Below are positions 40,058 through 52,800 of a stretch of 64,000 nt of DNA, piece by piece. Location: assembly GCF_032854445.1 (NCBI RefSeq), contig NC_088306.1:14877386-14941385 (forward strand), given 5' to 3'. This DNA comes from Liolophura sinensis (lineage: Eukaryota > Mollusca > Polyplacophora > Chitonida > Chitonidae). The translations under genes were made by a program, and so were the position numbers. Position 1 is the first letter of the stretch, and every line of letters begins with the position of its first letter. The notes beneath the pieces were generated by a model. It was not told where the DNA came from and searched no databases. It was given only the letters and a program-made list of their open reading frames with translations.

Positions 40058-40295
40058 CCAGACTTCCACAGAGTGGGTGTTCTTATCAACTGCAAGTTTT
40101 GGCCAGAATTCCACAGAGTGGGTGTTTTAAACAACTGCAGGTTTTGGCCAGAATTCCACAGAGTGGGTTTTCTAAACAACTGCAAGTTTTGGCCAGAATT
40201 CCACGGGGTGGGTGTTCTAAACAACTGCAAGTTTTGGCCAGACTTCCAAAGAGTGGATGTTTTAAACAACTGCAATTTTTGGCCAGACTTCCATA
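40058..40295 (+). repeat. 45-bp tandem array, five units and a partial sixth
   Basis: Units start at 40058, 40103, 40148, 40193, 40238 and 40283, each CCAGAATTCCACAGAGTGGG then TGTTCTAAACAACTGCAAGT then TTTGG with few changes. Because 45 is a multiple of three, a frame left open by one unit stays open through all of them. Frames of about 70 codons therefore appear on both strands without implying a protein. Confidence 0.96.
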
Positions 40296-40445
40296 CACAT
40301 CACAGTAAGCATGACACTACAGGTGAATGCTACTTGTTATTCCATATACTGTATGTTCAAGCTCATTCCAAGAGGCCAATACAATCAGGTTTTCCACAAG
40401 CTGATATTGCATGTACATGTACCCCTTGTATTGTTGTCTGGGTGA

Positions 40446-40785
40446 AAAGTGAATGATAGTTTAACGTCGTACTTAACAATTTATCAGTCATATGAAGACG
40501 AAGGAATCCTTAGAGTGCATGTAATGTGTCTCCTTGTTGCAGGACGGATTTCCACTGCTCTTTTATCTAGTGCTGCTTCACTGAGACGCCTTACCGAAAG
40601 CAAGTAAGCCCCGCACGAGCCATTATACTGATACAGATCAACCAGTCATTGCACTATCCCCTTCATGCTGAATGCCAAGCAACTTCCTCTTTTAAGGTTT
40701 AAGGTGTGACGCGACCCAGGCTTGACCCTGGATCTACCGCTCTTGAAGCGGACGCTCTACCAACTGTGCTATCCGGGCTGGTCCA
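40446..40785 (-). mobile_element. SINE family B, near full-length
   Basis: The minus-strand element runs from a weak tail (GTTTAACGTCGTACTTAAC) through CATATGAAGACGAAGGAATC, GTCTCCTTGTTGCAGGACGG and CCCCTTCATGCTGAATGCC. It reaches the tRNA-like head, read in plus as GAAGCGGACGCTCTACCAAC and TGTGCTATCCGGGC. The GAGTGAGTGAGTGC terminus is mostly lost and no clear target-site duplication was seen. Confidence 0.9.
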
Positions 40786-41158
40786 GCAGAGTTGAATAAA
40801 GGGAACAAAATAGGTGTTAAGTTCTGTTTAAACAATGTAGTTGTATTGATTGTAAAACAATACAAGTGGCCCTCTTGACAAGGGCGTTCAATGATTGGTT
40901 TGTTACAGGTAACCATGACAGCAATCAACAAACGTAGACACAAATCACAGTTGATAAGGTAGTAGATTAGGAAGCACAAAATAATCTGGGGTCAACTTTG
41001 TTTAACAAATCTTCAAATCTCGCCAAACATACAGTATCAGCAACACACATCGACAACCAATTTCACATGATTTACAACAAACTGCATCATTAAGTAATTC
41101 GGTTGACTGGCTATAATTCAAGGAATTGATATTCTTCCTCCTGTTGAAACAATCTTGT

Positions 41159-41332
41159 CTGGTGGTTACGACCTTCCTGTAACTCAGTTCAGTCTGGTGG
41201 TTATGACCTTCCTGTAACTCAGTTCAGTCTGGTGGTTATGACCTTCCTGTAACTCAGTTCAGTCTGGTGGTTATGACCTTCCTGTAACTCAGTTCAGTCT
41301 GGTGGTTATGACCTTCCTGTAACTCAGTTCAA
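41159..41332 (+). repeat. 35-bp tandem array, five units
   Basis: Units begin at 41159, 41194, 41229, 41264 and 41299: CTGGTGGTTATGACCTTCCT then GTAACTCAGTTCAGT, almost without variation. The low divergence points to recent expansion. It lies about 2.8 kb downstream of the DOCK stop codon. Confidence 0.96.
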
Positions 41333-43021
41333 ACTCTCATTTGAATGTTTGTTAACTGCTGAAACACTATTAAACATCAAAGTTATATTCTCTATCCATA
41401 AAATGGTTGGGACATTTGGTTTTACCTCCATTCAAACCATAATTTAAACACTTATTTCCTTTTCTAACGCTAACTTCAAAGTTACTGTTTTAACTCAGTT
41501 TTAAAATTAAAACATTTTTTTTTGAATGATAGAATACTGTGAATACCAAGTCCCTATGTAACCATATATCTTTAACAAACTGAACTTTGGGTGACCGAAA
41601 AGAGGTTTTAAAACTGTTTCAGATCAAAAAATTGAGGAATCAATCCTGTCAAATTCTTCTATCTTCTGAATCATATGTATACCATCTCGTAATGACAAAA
41701 CAATATTCATGATTTCATCTATATCATACAATTGTGCAGTATCCTGACTATTAATTATTTGTTCCATTTTAATTCAAAGTATAGACTTTTACTTCACCAT
41801 AACAGGGCATTAAAACCATTCATTTATTTTTTCTTTCTAGTATAGTCATTTTCAAATTACTAAATTCTTGAGAATTTTTCCAGCAAAAAATGAGATATTT
41901 TAACTAGAATTACACGTCAAGTACAAAATTCCCTACAGGTAATGAGTTATCTCCCTTTAATGCACTCTTCTACTTTAATTTTAAAAGTGAAAAAGGACAG
42001 AAAAATCTTCTCCTGTAGAAGGGTTGTTTTTGTTATGTCCTCCATGTGATTATGGCACCGTCCACACTTAACAACAACAACAACAACATTAAACCCCGCA
42101 CAAACGTGACAATTATAAAGGTAAAAACTATTTACATAACAATCGCATCAAGATTTGATTGCGCTTTTATTCACACTTCACTCTGAGATTGATGAAAAAA
42201 ATATTCAACCTAGGTTCCATTAAAGATCAAATTTTCTGGTTTTTAATTACAAGTCTTTAATTAAAGCGTTATCATCTAAGGCAACAATGAGATGGAGATG
42301 TTAAAAACAGGTACCGGTAGATTGTATTCTCTTTGGCAAAGGATCTCAAAAGGGTGCTCTTATCTGCCCTTTGGAATTATCTCCCCTTGATTCACATGTA
42401 CATATTTACATAACAGATAAAATATTTAAGCACGCAGTTGTTATAAATATATTAAAAAAAGCAGATCAAGCCTGAATTTGTCAGTCAGCAAAATCACGGC
42501 ATGTCATGGATACAGATATATGTATATTGAAGTAAAAACTTAGTCTTACACCAGGTAAATCAGACATCAACTCCTCTATGTCTGACATTCAAAATATTCC
42601 AAGGGAGGTAATCAGCATTACCTGTGCATGCTTTGTTCTCGTAAGAGTCAGTCCAAATTGCTGTATCCTAAACAAAACCCTATCAGCAGGTTTGGGCCTG
42701 GAACAGCACTTGTGCAATCAGATCTTGGCCTCTTCAACCCGTGGTTATGTCACGAAATGTTATATAAAAGGCCAAAAAAACCCTCTAAATAACACCGTTT
42801 TCCACAAATAGACTTCAGAAACTAAAAGCAACACTTATTCCGCCTGAAAATGATGCCTGCTGTCTTGTAGGGCTGGGTGACAAGAGCAAAAAACAAACCA
42901 CTGCCCTACAGAAAGAAAATGTTTGAACTCGTTGGAAAATTGACAAACCAGAGGCTGCAAACACTCGTAATCCTTTGATCTGTGTCACGGTATATTCGAC
43001 TAGTGCACTTATACGTAAAAA

Positions 43022-43061
<40 letters not shown>

Positions 43062-43867
43062 ATATAAAATCAAGATAAAAAAAAAATGAACAGTATTCTT
43101 CCAACACATACTCAACATTATGCAAACTAGACCTTGAACTGCAGTATGATGCTGTATGATGCAGATTTCTTAGGCAGTCTTTGTACTAGACATTTCATTC
43201 TGTGTGAATTGTTCACAGTAGTTAATCCTTCAGTTCATACAGACCAGAAGATCACATCCTACATACACGTAGAATGAATCCATATCTGAGCGCCCGTCCA
43301 TCCCTATTCTCATCCTGGATAGCATCGTTCACCTTCTGAATGTTGCCCTCCTACACAAGTGTTCACTGGATCCGAATCCGACTGTCTGTTCAGCTTCATC
43401 CTGCTCCTACTATACCACCATCATGTATGTTCACTAATGTTGGCAGGATCCAAATCTGGGTATTCCTTTATCCTATTCTTATCCGACTGGCGACTGAGTC
43501 CTTGAAAAACAGATTTCCTGTTAAAGGCGTCCTGTAAAAACAATGATCCTGGCAATAAACACCCAATTTTTGTTCTGAACTACTGTTCAGTTTAATGTCG
43601 TCCAGTCATGAAACTGCTCAGCAAAAAGATGTTGTTCAAATCAATTCGTGTCATTTCATCATCATTCCATGAGGGTATCACTCAATAACAAATTCCCAAC
43701 TGGAACCAATGCAGCCATGTCCGTAATGTCCAATTATTTAGCCGTTCTGCAATTTAAAACCAAATTATGTGTTGGACAACACCTGTCATTGGTTGTCCTG
43801 CAATCAGAATAGCAGTGGCTCTGCTGAAAACATATATTACTGTATGGAATAAAAAAATATACAAATA
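41333..43867. other. DOCK 3' flank, possible long 3'UTR
   Basis: No coding region is recognised. The stretch contains an AAC microsatellite (42068-42088), a poly-A tract of about 30 bp (43026-43053, poly-T in DOCK sense) and otherwise ordinary AT-rich sequence. In DOCK sense, a variant polyadenylation signal ATTAAA lies at 43591-43596, about 550 bp after the stop codon; canonical AATAAA words occur only further away, near 42165 and 41822. The transcript end is therefore not settled. Confidence 0.4.
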
Positions 43868-44040
43868 TCGTCTCGGTGTCCAAGCACTGTCCAGTAGTGT
43901 GCAAGTACTATCCCACAGTTTCCAAGTATCATTCAATAGTGTGCAAGTAATATCCCACAATTTCCAAGTATCATTCAATAGTGTGCAAGTATTCTCCCAC
44001 AGTGCACAAATATCATCCAAGTATCATCCAATGGCGTGTC
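43868..44040. repeat. 42-bp minisatellite just after the DOCK stop codon
   Basis: Units of about 42 bp (GTTTCCAAGTATCATTCAAT then AGTGTGCAAGTAATATCCCA then CA) are repeated about four times with decay at both ends. It begins about 100 bp beyond the DOCK stop codon in gene sense, so it is probably transcribed as part of the 3'UTR. The unit length is a multiple of three, which explains the open frames on both strands. Confidence 0.9.
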
Positions 44041-44143
44041 CAAATCCACATACAATAACAATGAGCAGCAGCAGGCACCAGATATTTAACAAACAAACAA
44101 CCAACCAGGTGGGTATAAGAGTTTCCATGGAAACGTTGCGTTG

Positions 44144-44233
44144 CTACGCCGTGCTCGCTGATCCTGCAGCAGTCATGTTGAAAACCATCATAGAGTTGCG
44201 CTGAGCTTGGTTATTGTTGTCCACGGTAGCCAG
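44144..44233 (-). CDS. DOCK9/10/11-like: DOCK-D last coding exon with stop codon
   Basis: Residues 471-499 read [15 protein letters not shown] then [14 protein letters not shown], followed by TAG at 44144-44146. The acceptor is TTCCACAG at 44234-44241. The exon enters in phase 0, which fits exon 49230-49368 exactly. This tail has no counterpart I remember in vertebrate DOCK9/10/11, whose C-termini also differ among themselves. Confidence 0.85.
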   Translation of the reverse strand: MATVDNNNQAQRNSMMVFNMTAAGSASTA

Positions 44234-47200
44234 CTGTGGAATCAAAAAGGAAGAACAAATTGTTAAAAAGAAAAAGTCATTACTGTTCAAATTTTGGAAG
44301 AGTGAAAAGGGAAGAAAGTATGTAAATTAGGCACTGCAGGCATAAATATTGTGTGAAAAAGTATTCAAATAAATGGTCTGAAATGCTATTTGAAATTCTG
44401 CATGTAGTGAGCAGAATATGTCAAGAAAGTAAAATAAATGAACAAGCAAAAAGCATTCAAAACTACTCTATATTTTCTAAATATATGAGGCTAAGTTCCA
44501 TCTTAAGAGAGTCAGACCCCGTCCTTCAAAACTATGTGTGAGCTTTGGCCGAATTATAACTCTCTCATAAATTACTGAAGTGTTTTTCACGTCTATTTTT
44601 CAAAGTTTTTCAGAAAACTTGTTAAACTTAGCTGAAATGTTAATATTAAGGTTTCACCAACATGTGACCACAGGAAAGGAACAGGTGACAAGAAAACAAA
44701 ATGTTAAGTGAACATTTAACCTTGACCTGACCACAGATTACAACCATACCCTTGACAAACACGGCTGCACAAAAATCATCCCTGTTAAGACTGTATGTGT
44801 AAATTTGTTAAGACTTCCACCCCATATATGAAATGCTTTAACGATAAAAAAAAGAGTTTGGACAGAGAGAAAAGGAGCTGTTCATGCAGAGACAACAAAG
44901 GCAAAATACTGCATATATCTAACAACAAATTTAAATCAAGAGGTGAGTTTCCAATTTGAGCTCTTTTTGTTTTAAAAGGTAAAAACAGACCTACTATATC
45001 ATATCACTTGTGAAACTGAATAATGGTATTAAAACTTGCCACAGCCATACAAGAAACTGCATAACAATAGATGAAACTATGCAGCCATATAAGACAATGC
45101 ATAGCAATACAGTTTGTGCAGCCCTTATAGGAAACAAGCACAGCAATATAAACAATAGTGCAGCTATACAGGAAACTGCACAGCAATATAAAAACTTGTG
45201 CAGCCATATAGGAAACTGCATAGCAATACAAGAACTTGCGCAGCCATATAGGAAACTGCACAGCAATATAAGAACTTGTGCAGCAATACAGGAAACTGCA
45301 TAGCAATATAAGAACTTGCACAGCCATATAGGAAACTTCATAGCAATATAAGAACTTGTGCAGCCATTTAAGAAACTGCACAGCAATATAAGAACTTGTG
45401 CAGCCATATAGGAAACTTCATAGCAATATAAGAACTTGTGCAGCCATTTAAGAAACTGCACAGCAATATAAGAACTTGTGCAGCCATATAGGAAACTGCA
45501 TAGCAATATAAGAACTTGTTCAGCCATTTAAGAAACTGCACAGCAATATAAGAACTTGTTCAGCCATATAGGAAACTGCATAGCTATATAACAAATGGCA
45601 TATCCATACAGGAAATTGCGCATGCATAAAGGTAATATTCATTTGCATGCATGTATGAGCACAGAAGGAAGTGTCTACGTAGCAGTATAAATTATTAGCA
45701 GCATAAACTATTCGCTTCCTCTCTCAATATATATCCGCCTTAATACTGTAATGCTTCAACATTTTCGCATGTTTGTACGGTGTTTACTCAAGCATATTCT
45801 GGAGGCATCATTCTGTGTAGACTAATAAAATTATACTTTTTGTGAAGCCCTGAAATTGGTCATTCCAACCAATGTAGTTTTGTCTTCAAAATCAAATTAA
45901 AAATGTTCATAAATTGCACTGACATTTGTTCCTTCATATGCAAAAAGTTTTAGGAATTAGGGTAGTGACTTGATGTCTGAACATGAACGCACCCTATTTT
46001 GAACTACAAGTAACTGTCAACACTTAGCATATATTTGTTTCATTGAATACTAAAATGAATTATTCTGTGGACATTTGAATACATTCACTAAAACAATTTT
46101 CAGGAGATGACAGTCAGATATGTTCAAGTATATGGAAGTTTTTCAGTTAGTATACACACAAGCAATCAATCAACACAAATGCTGTACACCTGATTAAGTA
46201 TCCCTAATTGTTATCAAGTGGCCGTTTCCATTTGTCAATTACCACTTCTGACACTTAAAAGTAAATGACAGGCCAATATACATACTGATTGGCTGAAATG
46301 ATACTGGACATAGGAGATTTTGGGTTAAAGATTGATCACACCTGTGTGCACACCAAACAAATACACAGCACCTTACCTCGTCCAACAGCCAGTCATCAAC
46401 AATTCTGCATATCATTTGAATGTTGAATGAGTGAGAGCTTGGGGTTTAACGTTGTACTTAACAATTTTTCATTCGTATGACGATGATGTGAATGGGTTCT
46501 TAAATTTGTGGATGTAGAACAGATCTGATTGGTGCATTTTGCACATTCAATTTGTCCAGTAATAACCTCCACCTGTAAACCTGGCTACCCTTTTATTAGT
46601 GAAACATTCTCCAGTTCAAGGGAAAACTCCCAAATTGTACTGGGGAATGCAGTCAATTATGTATTAAATGAAGAAAAAAGACACGAATATGCAACAGTTT
46701 TTACATCAAGCCAAATGTTGCACTCAGACACATTATGAAGTGAATAGGAAGATGTAAAAGCTCATAAATTTTATAACTTGACCCAAAGACCAAGTGAATT
46801 ACAAGAGCTGCTAATTGCAGCTAGTAATTAAAGCTCATCAACATGCGAGCAAAATGTATCTTCACGATGAGTGTAACTACTGCAGATGTGGCATGAAGCT
46901 GCAATCATTCATTCGAAATGTCACCGCTCTGAGTTTTAAAATACAGTCATATTGACAGATCTCATTTAGCTAAGCAAAATATGCTAAATGAATCCTAAAC
47001 TAGTGATAATAATCAGAAATATAACTAAATGAACAAGCACTCTGTTAATGCACTTTAAAAAAAAATTTACTTCTATTTGGTTAGAATAACTGAAGTAATA
47101 AACACTTTTAAACTTTAATCAGAGCTACATTTTTATTTATTTATTTTTTCTTGCCAAAGCGCACGCTAGAAGCAGCGTAGAGTTAATGGACACAAACCGT

Positions 47201-49826
47201 GGATTGTTAGAAGTCAATGTAATGTAAGGAGCCATCAGGGTTACCTTCAAGATGCACCTGGGGAAATTCACAAAAACAATGGGGAAACAAAAACAAAAAA
47301 ATTACAAACTGTCAAGGATTTGTGACTGTAAAACTTCAATAACTTTTTTATAATGAAGGCAACTGAAGGCTTCTCCTTGTCAATATAATTATTTGAAAAT
47401 TATGTGAAACTTAAAAGTAAATCTAGAAAAAGAGGATACACTGTATAAAAGCACACCAATGGCAGGTGTTCTATAAATTAGAAAAAAAAAAATCTAATCT
47501 AATTTTTAAAATGTGATTAAAACTACAAGTACAAGTGTTACCATTTAGCAATGAAGTGACAATTCTTCGATTATGCAGCCTACAATTGCAAACTAAAGCC
47601 AAGATATTTAAGATAAAAGTTGCTGACTTAATTTCAACCTGCTAGGTTCATACACGAGCTAAATGATTTTTAGCTACAGTACCAATAAATATGCCTTTGC
47701 TGAGACTTGACATTCTCAAATAGTAGCCAATTAGAAATGATTTGGTCTTCCTATATGGCTTTATAAAGCAGACCTCTGTGTCTAAGTCTAAGAGCTAAAT
47801 CTAAGTTTAGCTCCGACAAAGCAAGCCAAGGAAAATAACAATGAAGCCAAACAAAGTGCAACTGTCAGCCAACGAAATGTACATCCAGCAATTATATAAG
47901 ACCTACTTTGCACTCTTTAACACATTTAGAGGCAATTATCAAATCAGTAAAAGAAATCATTTTTTCCCTTGTCAAATGGACATTAAAGCAATCCAGAAAA
48001 GCAGTTTCAAATGCATTGAAAGTATCCAACTTTCTGCATGCGGAAAGTGCATTTATTTGGGTCAAAAATACAATTATTTAATGGAATTAATGGCATTTGG
48101 TCACTGGAGATACAGGTAATCTGGAATTTCGGACATCATAATTTTGAACATCTTTTCAATGTTATGAACATGGGCTTACTGGTGTAGCTGAAAAAGCTGC
48201 TGTAACACATGTGATACACATTTGTATACAGGTGAAAAAGGTGTACCTGTGACTGTATATGATAAATCGTAAAGACCACTTTAATGATACTATGTCACGT
48301 CATTTCAAATATGAGGTACGGTAACAGGAACATTCTTCATCACAAGCAGAATCAGCCACATTCCAATTCAGACTGCACAGGTTGCGCACTACTATTCCCC
48401 CAACCCCCGCACCACCCCCATCCCCGCGAAGAACAGAGCAGCCTCGGACAACTCGGCAGTTGCGGACAGTTTTGTGCCTTTGAAGGTTGAGGCTTCAACT
48501 GCTCTCCACAGCAATTACATTGATAACATTTCAAAGTAACTCTTACTATTTGGGAATTTCAGTATCTTCGCTGTTTTTATTGCAAGTTACTGTGAATTGG
48601 GATACAATACCCCAAGTAGAAATTCAATGAAACGAATGTGTAATGTTGCAATCATGCTTCTAGGTTTAATAAAGCATAGGGCTTTGAGTGAAAATTAGCA
48701 CCTTGCTCTTGTGTACTTCCAGATTTTGTGACATTTTCACCTCAAAAACTGTGACCATCTAAAATGGGAAAGTGGCTTATTCTGCAAACCAAATTCTGAA
48801 AATGGTGTTTGCATGTTTTTATATATTTATGAAGATCTTGCCAACTTTCCCTTAATATCTTAAACCTTCTGTTTCTGTTAATTTCTTTGAAGTCTCCATG
48901 ATAATAGTTAGTTAATACAGGATATCAACACAATGAAATTCATCAACTCTAAGAAACAGCTGGAAAACAGCAAAACTCATTTTCACAAAGCTTCATACTT
49001 TGTCATACCTTTTTAGGCTTCATGCTGTGCTATATGTTATGTTGCCTCAATTAAGGTACGGTCAAACTGATCTATAAAGTTCTGAGGAATTTGGCCAAGT
49101 TTGCTTACCTACATGTATGTGACTTGAGAAATCCTATCTGCCATAACTGCATCACCGTTTTTTATGCAAAATGCTGCTAAAGAAGTGCACCATGTAAAAT
49201 GAGGTAGAAATAGCACAAGTTCGTCTCACCTTTTCTCCAAACATGGCTTCCAGCTCAGTGACTAGTTTGTGGAAGCCGTTCCTCAGCTGTTCATGATAAT
49301 CCTTCTGATCTGATGAGATTAATGTTAGGTTCAGCTCCAGAGCTTCGTCACACACCTGTACAAATTGCCTGAAACGATAAAACGGAACTTCAACATGACA
49401 TGTTTGGATCACATTTTTCAGTCATACAACGTTAGTCAGGTTTTTATTGCCAAGTACCACAAACTCTTCTTGACATCAAAAACTAGGGGCCTCCGTGGCT
49501 CAGTCGGTTAGCGCGCTAGCGCAGCGTAATGACCCAGAAGCCTCTCACCAATGCGGTCGCTGTGAGTTCAAGACCAGCTCATGCTGCCTTCCTCTCCGGC
49601 CGTACGTGGGAAGGTTTGCCAGCAACCTGCGGATGGTCGTGGGTTTCCCCCGGGCTCTGCCCGGTTTCCACCCACCATAATGCTGGCCGCCGTCGTATAA
49701 GTGAAATATTCTTGAGTACGGCGTAAAACACCAATCAAAAAAAAAAAAAAAAAAAATCAAAAACTAAAACCTAACCAGGAAGTGTTAATTAATTTGAACA
49801 TGCATTTAATACATAAATTTATTAAA

Positions 49827-49866
<40 letters not shown>

Positions 49867-52800
49867 GTCTGTCAGTCACTCAACAACTTCAAAAGAAATT
49901 GTCAGGCAGGGATTTGGATGAACTAACAAACTTTTGCACTTTTGGTGAAAATCTGGAATTGGATCCAGGGACGCACGACCATCGCACGATAGGACCCAGA
50001 TGCATATTTTTGTTTTTGTCTCATGATACTGCCCAGCAAATAACCTTTTTTCAAACACATAATTAGGTTTTGTTCATTTATTTATTTATTTATCTGATTT
50101 GTCTTTTAAGCTGTACTCAAGAAAGCCACAATTTACTAGCTGCTGACAGTCTATCCCACATATTGGACACTCATAGCGACTGTATAAATGACAGGCTCTT
50201 AAGTCACTGTGCTGCACAATTGCTGGTTTTGTGCATTTAACTGTGGCACACTCTTGGAAACCTTCTAGTTCATCTCTATGTTCAAGGAAACCAGAAATCT
50301 AATCATATCCTCTGATGTTTTCAACAGAACAACGTTTGGTTAAACTTTATGAAAGATTTGTGCTGGATCCTTACCTGAACAGTTTTTTGAGTTGAGCCAC
50401 ATCTTTCTTTGGGTAGTTAGGAGCCACTTTGGGGGCGAGGAAGGCCTCTGCATACACCATGGGCCCAGCATGAACCTGGCAAAATATCAATTATAACCAA
50501 ACTTACTCCTCAAAACTATCGCATTATGACAACTCTATTTGCAATGAGGTACGGGCAGATAGTACCCGAATGACCATGGCCAGACAATAGACATATCTGC
50601 AAAAGCTGGATTTGAGCCTGTGACCTCATAGGCAGGAGATGATTAATTGTGGCTTAAAACCAACATGTTCGTTAACTGAGCCAGAGTAGGCATCAAAAGG
50701 TTTTGCTGACAGTAAATACTTCACTCAAATGATGAGGATGGACTAAACATGAACTGAGTTAAGGGGAGACAACTCTTACCTGCACGCTAACGCTCCCCTG
50801 AAGTTTCAGCTGCAATTTCTTGAAGTCTGGTGTTGTTGCCGCGACAACATCCTGCAGCTCCTGCACTTTCCTCTGCATCTCATCTATAGCGCCTTCTATG
50901 GGAGATAGCTCATGATCTCGCTGTGATACAACCGGAATCCTCTTCTTCACATATGGAAATGCATGAGATGCTGAAGTGAAAAAAAAAAAAAAATGTTCAG
51001 TTTGTGTTAAGTTTCTGATTTCAGGTTCTCTTTAATTCTTAAAGTAGTTCAGATAATAATTCTTTAATACTTCTGGTACTTCTTAAACCTTAATGCACTG
51101 TACAATGGTATATTTTTTGGCATACCCCTCAAAAATTGGTTCACACAAAGCAATTGTCGACAGAACACCGGCTATTTAATGTATCTGTAACATCTGACAA
51201 AAGACATCTCCTATTTACATCTTACTTGTCAAATTCATATAGTCAGTAGCACAATTTATTTACTTATTTTATTGATTGGTGTTTTATGCCATACTCAAGA
51301 ATATTTCATTCATACGACGACAGCCAGCATTGTGGTGGGGGGAAACTGGGCAGAGCCCAGGGCAAACCCATGACCATCCGCATGTTGCTGCATGTTATAA
51401 ACACAGACAGCCTGCATCTAAAAAAGAACTTAACTTGTAATCTCAGATAAGTGGTCCTAACCTAAGCCTGCTAAGCTGCTAAATCAGCCTTACTTGTAAG
51501 CACTGTTCTCAGCTTATACTGGTCCGGAATTGAGCCCCTTGGTTTGCCCTCTTTAGTAAAAGGAGTCTCAAACATGAAGTTTTTCAGGTTGTTGTTGCGC
51601 TCGAAGTCTGTCTGTCTTTCCGCCAGTTCAGCGTCTGTGAAGTATGGTGTGACGTGGGTAACCTGGATGTAAGCAAACTTTGGATCCAGCGAACTGACTT
51701 CAACCTGTAAGAAAAGTGAAAAGAAAAAATCCTTGTGTTGAAATGATTTGAATATTTTTATTTTATCCTTTCATTTTTCATCAATGTGCACACTTCAATT
51801 AACAGATTTCAACTAATTAACGAAAATTTGTATCAAAATACATTTTGGTTGATTTAATTATTTTAATTTTAATATTTCATATTGCAACATATAGTCTCTC
51901 GCTCTATGCCCATTTTTCCAAGTTAGAACGATATTTGTATGTCGTCATTTACCATTTTCGAATCCTTAATCAATTTGACATTATCTCTGCCAAATTTCTC
52001 TGAGTACATTTTCTCCAGTCGCCCACAGAGCTCTGCTAGACTCGTCACTTTAGGCTCTTTGTAAATATACTGCTTCCCATCTTCATCTTCAAAATGGCTC
52101 TATCAAAATGATAAAAAGGAACATCAACATTAATATACGGATGTGACATTTAAACAACTCCATTAACAAAACAGCACAGAGCATATAACACAAAGCCAAG
52201 TCTGCTTTTCTTCAGGCTTATATATTTGGCAGCTTTTCCACTATTAATTTGTGTGCTAAAAATTCTTATATAATTTTAGCAGGTGTGAATGAGGGATGTT
52301 TGAGAATGCAGCAAACGTGAGGCTTCAAATCAATTTCAAGCAATTTTTCAAACACAACATTATGTGATGAAGCACACTGGCAGCAAAAAAATTTTTTTGC
52401 TTTCCTTTTTGCCAAATGTCTTACTGTTTTTTGTATAAATTTGTCTGCATATGCTACCATGTTGTCTTGTTTATTTATTCGCGTGAATTTATTTTCTCAC
52501 TTGTGACAATGAATTTGATTTGCAGGTGGGATGAATACCTGTGAGATCCCCCCAACTGTGTAATGATGTCCCTCAACGTAGAGCGTTGTGAGTTTAACTC
52601 CTAATCAACTTGTCACTTACCTGACCAAAGAAGGCCACCCTGAAGTACTGTCCCAAGAGTCTCCTGCCTGACTGTGTCACCTCAACAACCCGTGTGTACG
52701 CCTGGTACAGCTCCTGATAACTGCTTGCTAATTTCTGTGAAACATATAACAAGCAGTTTCCAAAGTTAGAATCTAAACACGGTGGAGTAATGAATGAACA

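Larger units (their letters stand above)
44234..49229 (-). other. Last DOCK intron, about 5 kb
   Basis: It holds the 40-bp array (45040-45620), copy 2 of an unclassified dispersed repeat (45745-45970), a SINE family B tail fragment (46427-46500) and a quadruplex-forming stretch on the sense strand (48395-48427). No further DOCK exon is needed, because the flanking exons agree in phase, and none was seen. Confidence 0.8.

Noticed and set aside
45004-45527. Long open frames (125 and 177 codons) that look like a repetitive hydrophobic protein
   Set aside because: They are produced by the 40-bp tandem array inside a DOCK intron; no start context, splice support or family match. Kept only as a repeat and a finding.
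49496-49575. A possible tRNA gene, from A- and B-box-like elements
   Set aside because: No acceptor stem or anticodon arm can be folded, and the segment continues into a SINE body with poly-A and target duplications.
52266-52460. 64-codon frame within a DOCK intron as an extra exon
   Set aside because: The flanking exons join in phase without it and give the continuous family sequence, and no splice sites bracket it.
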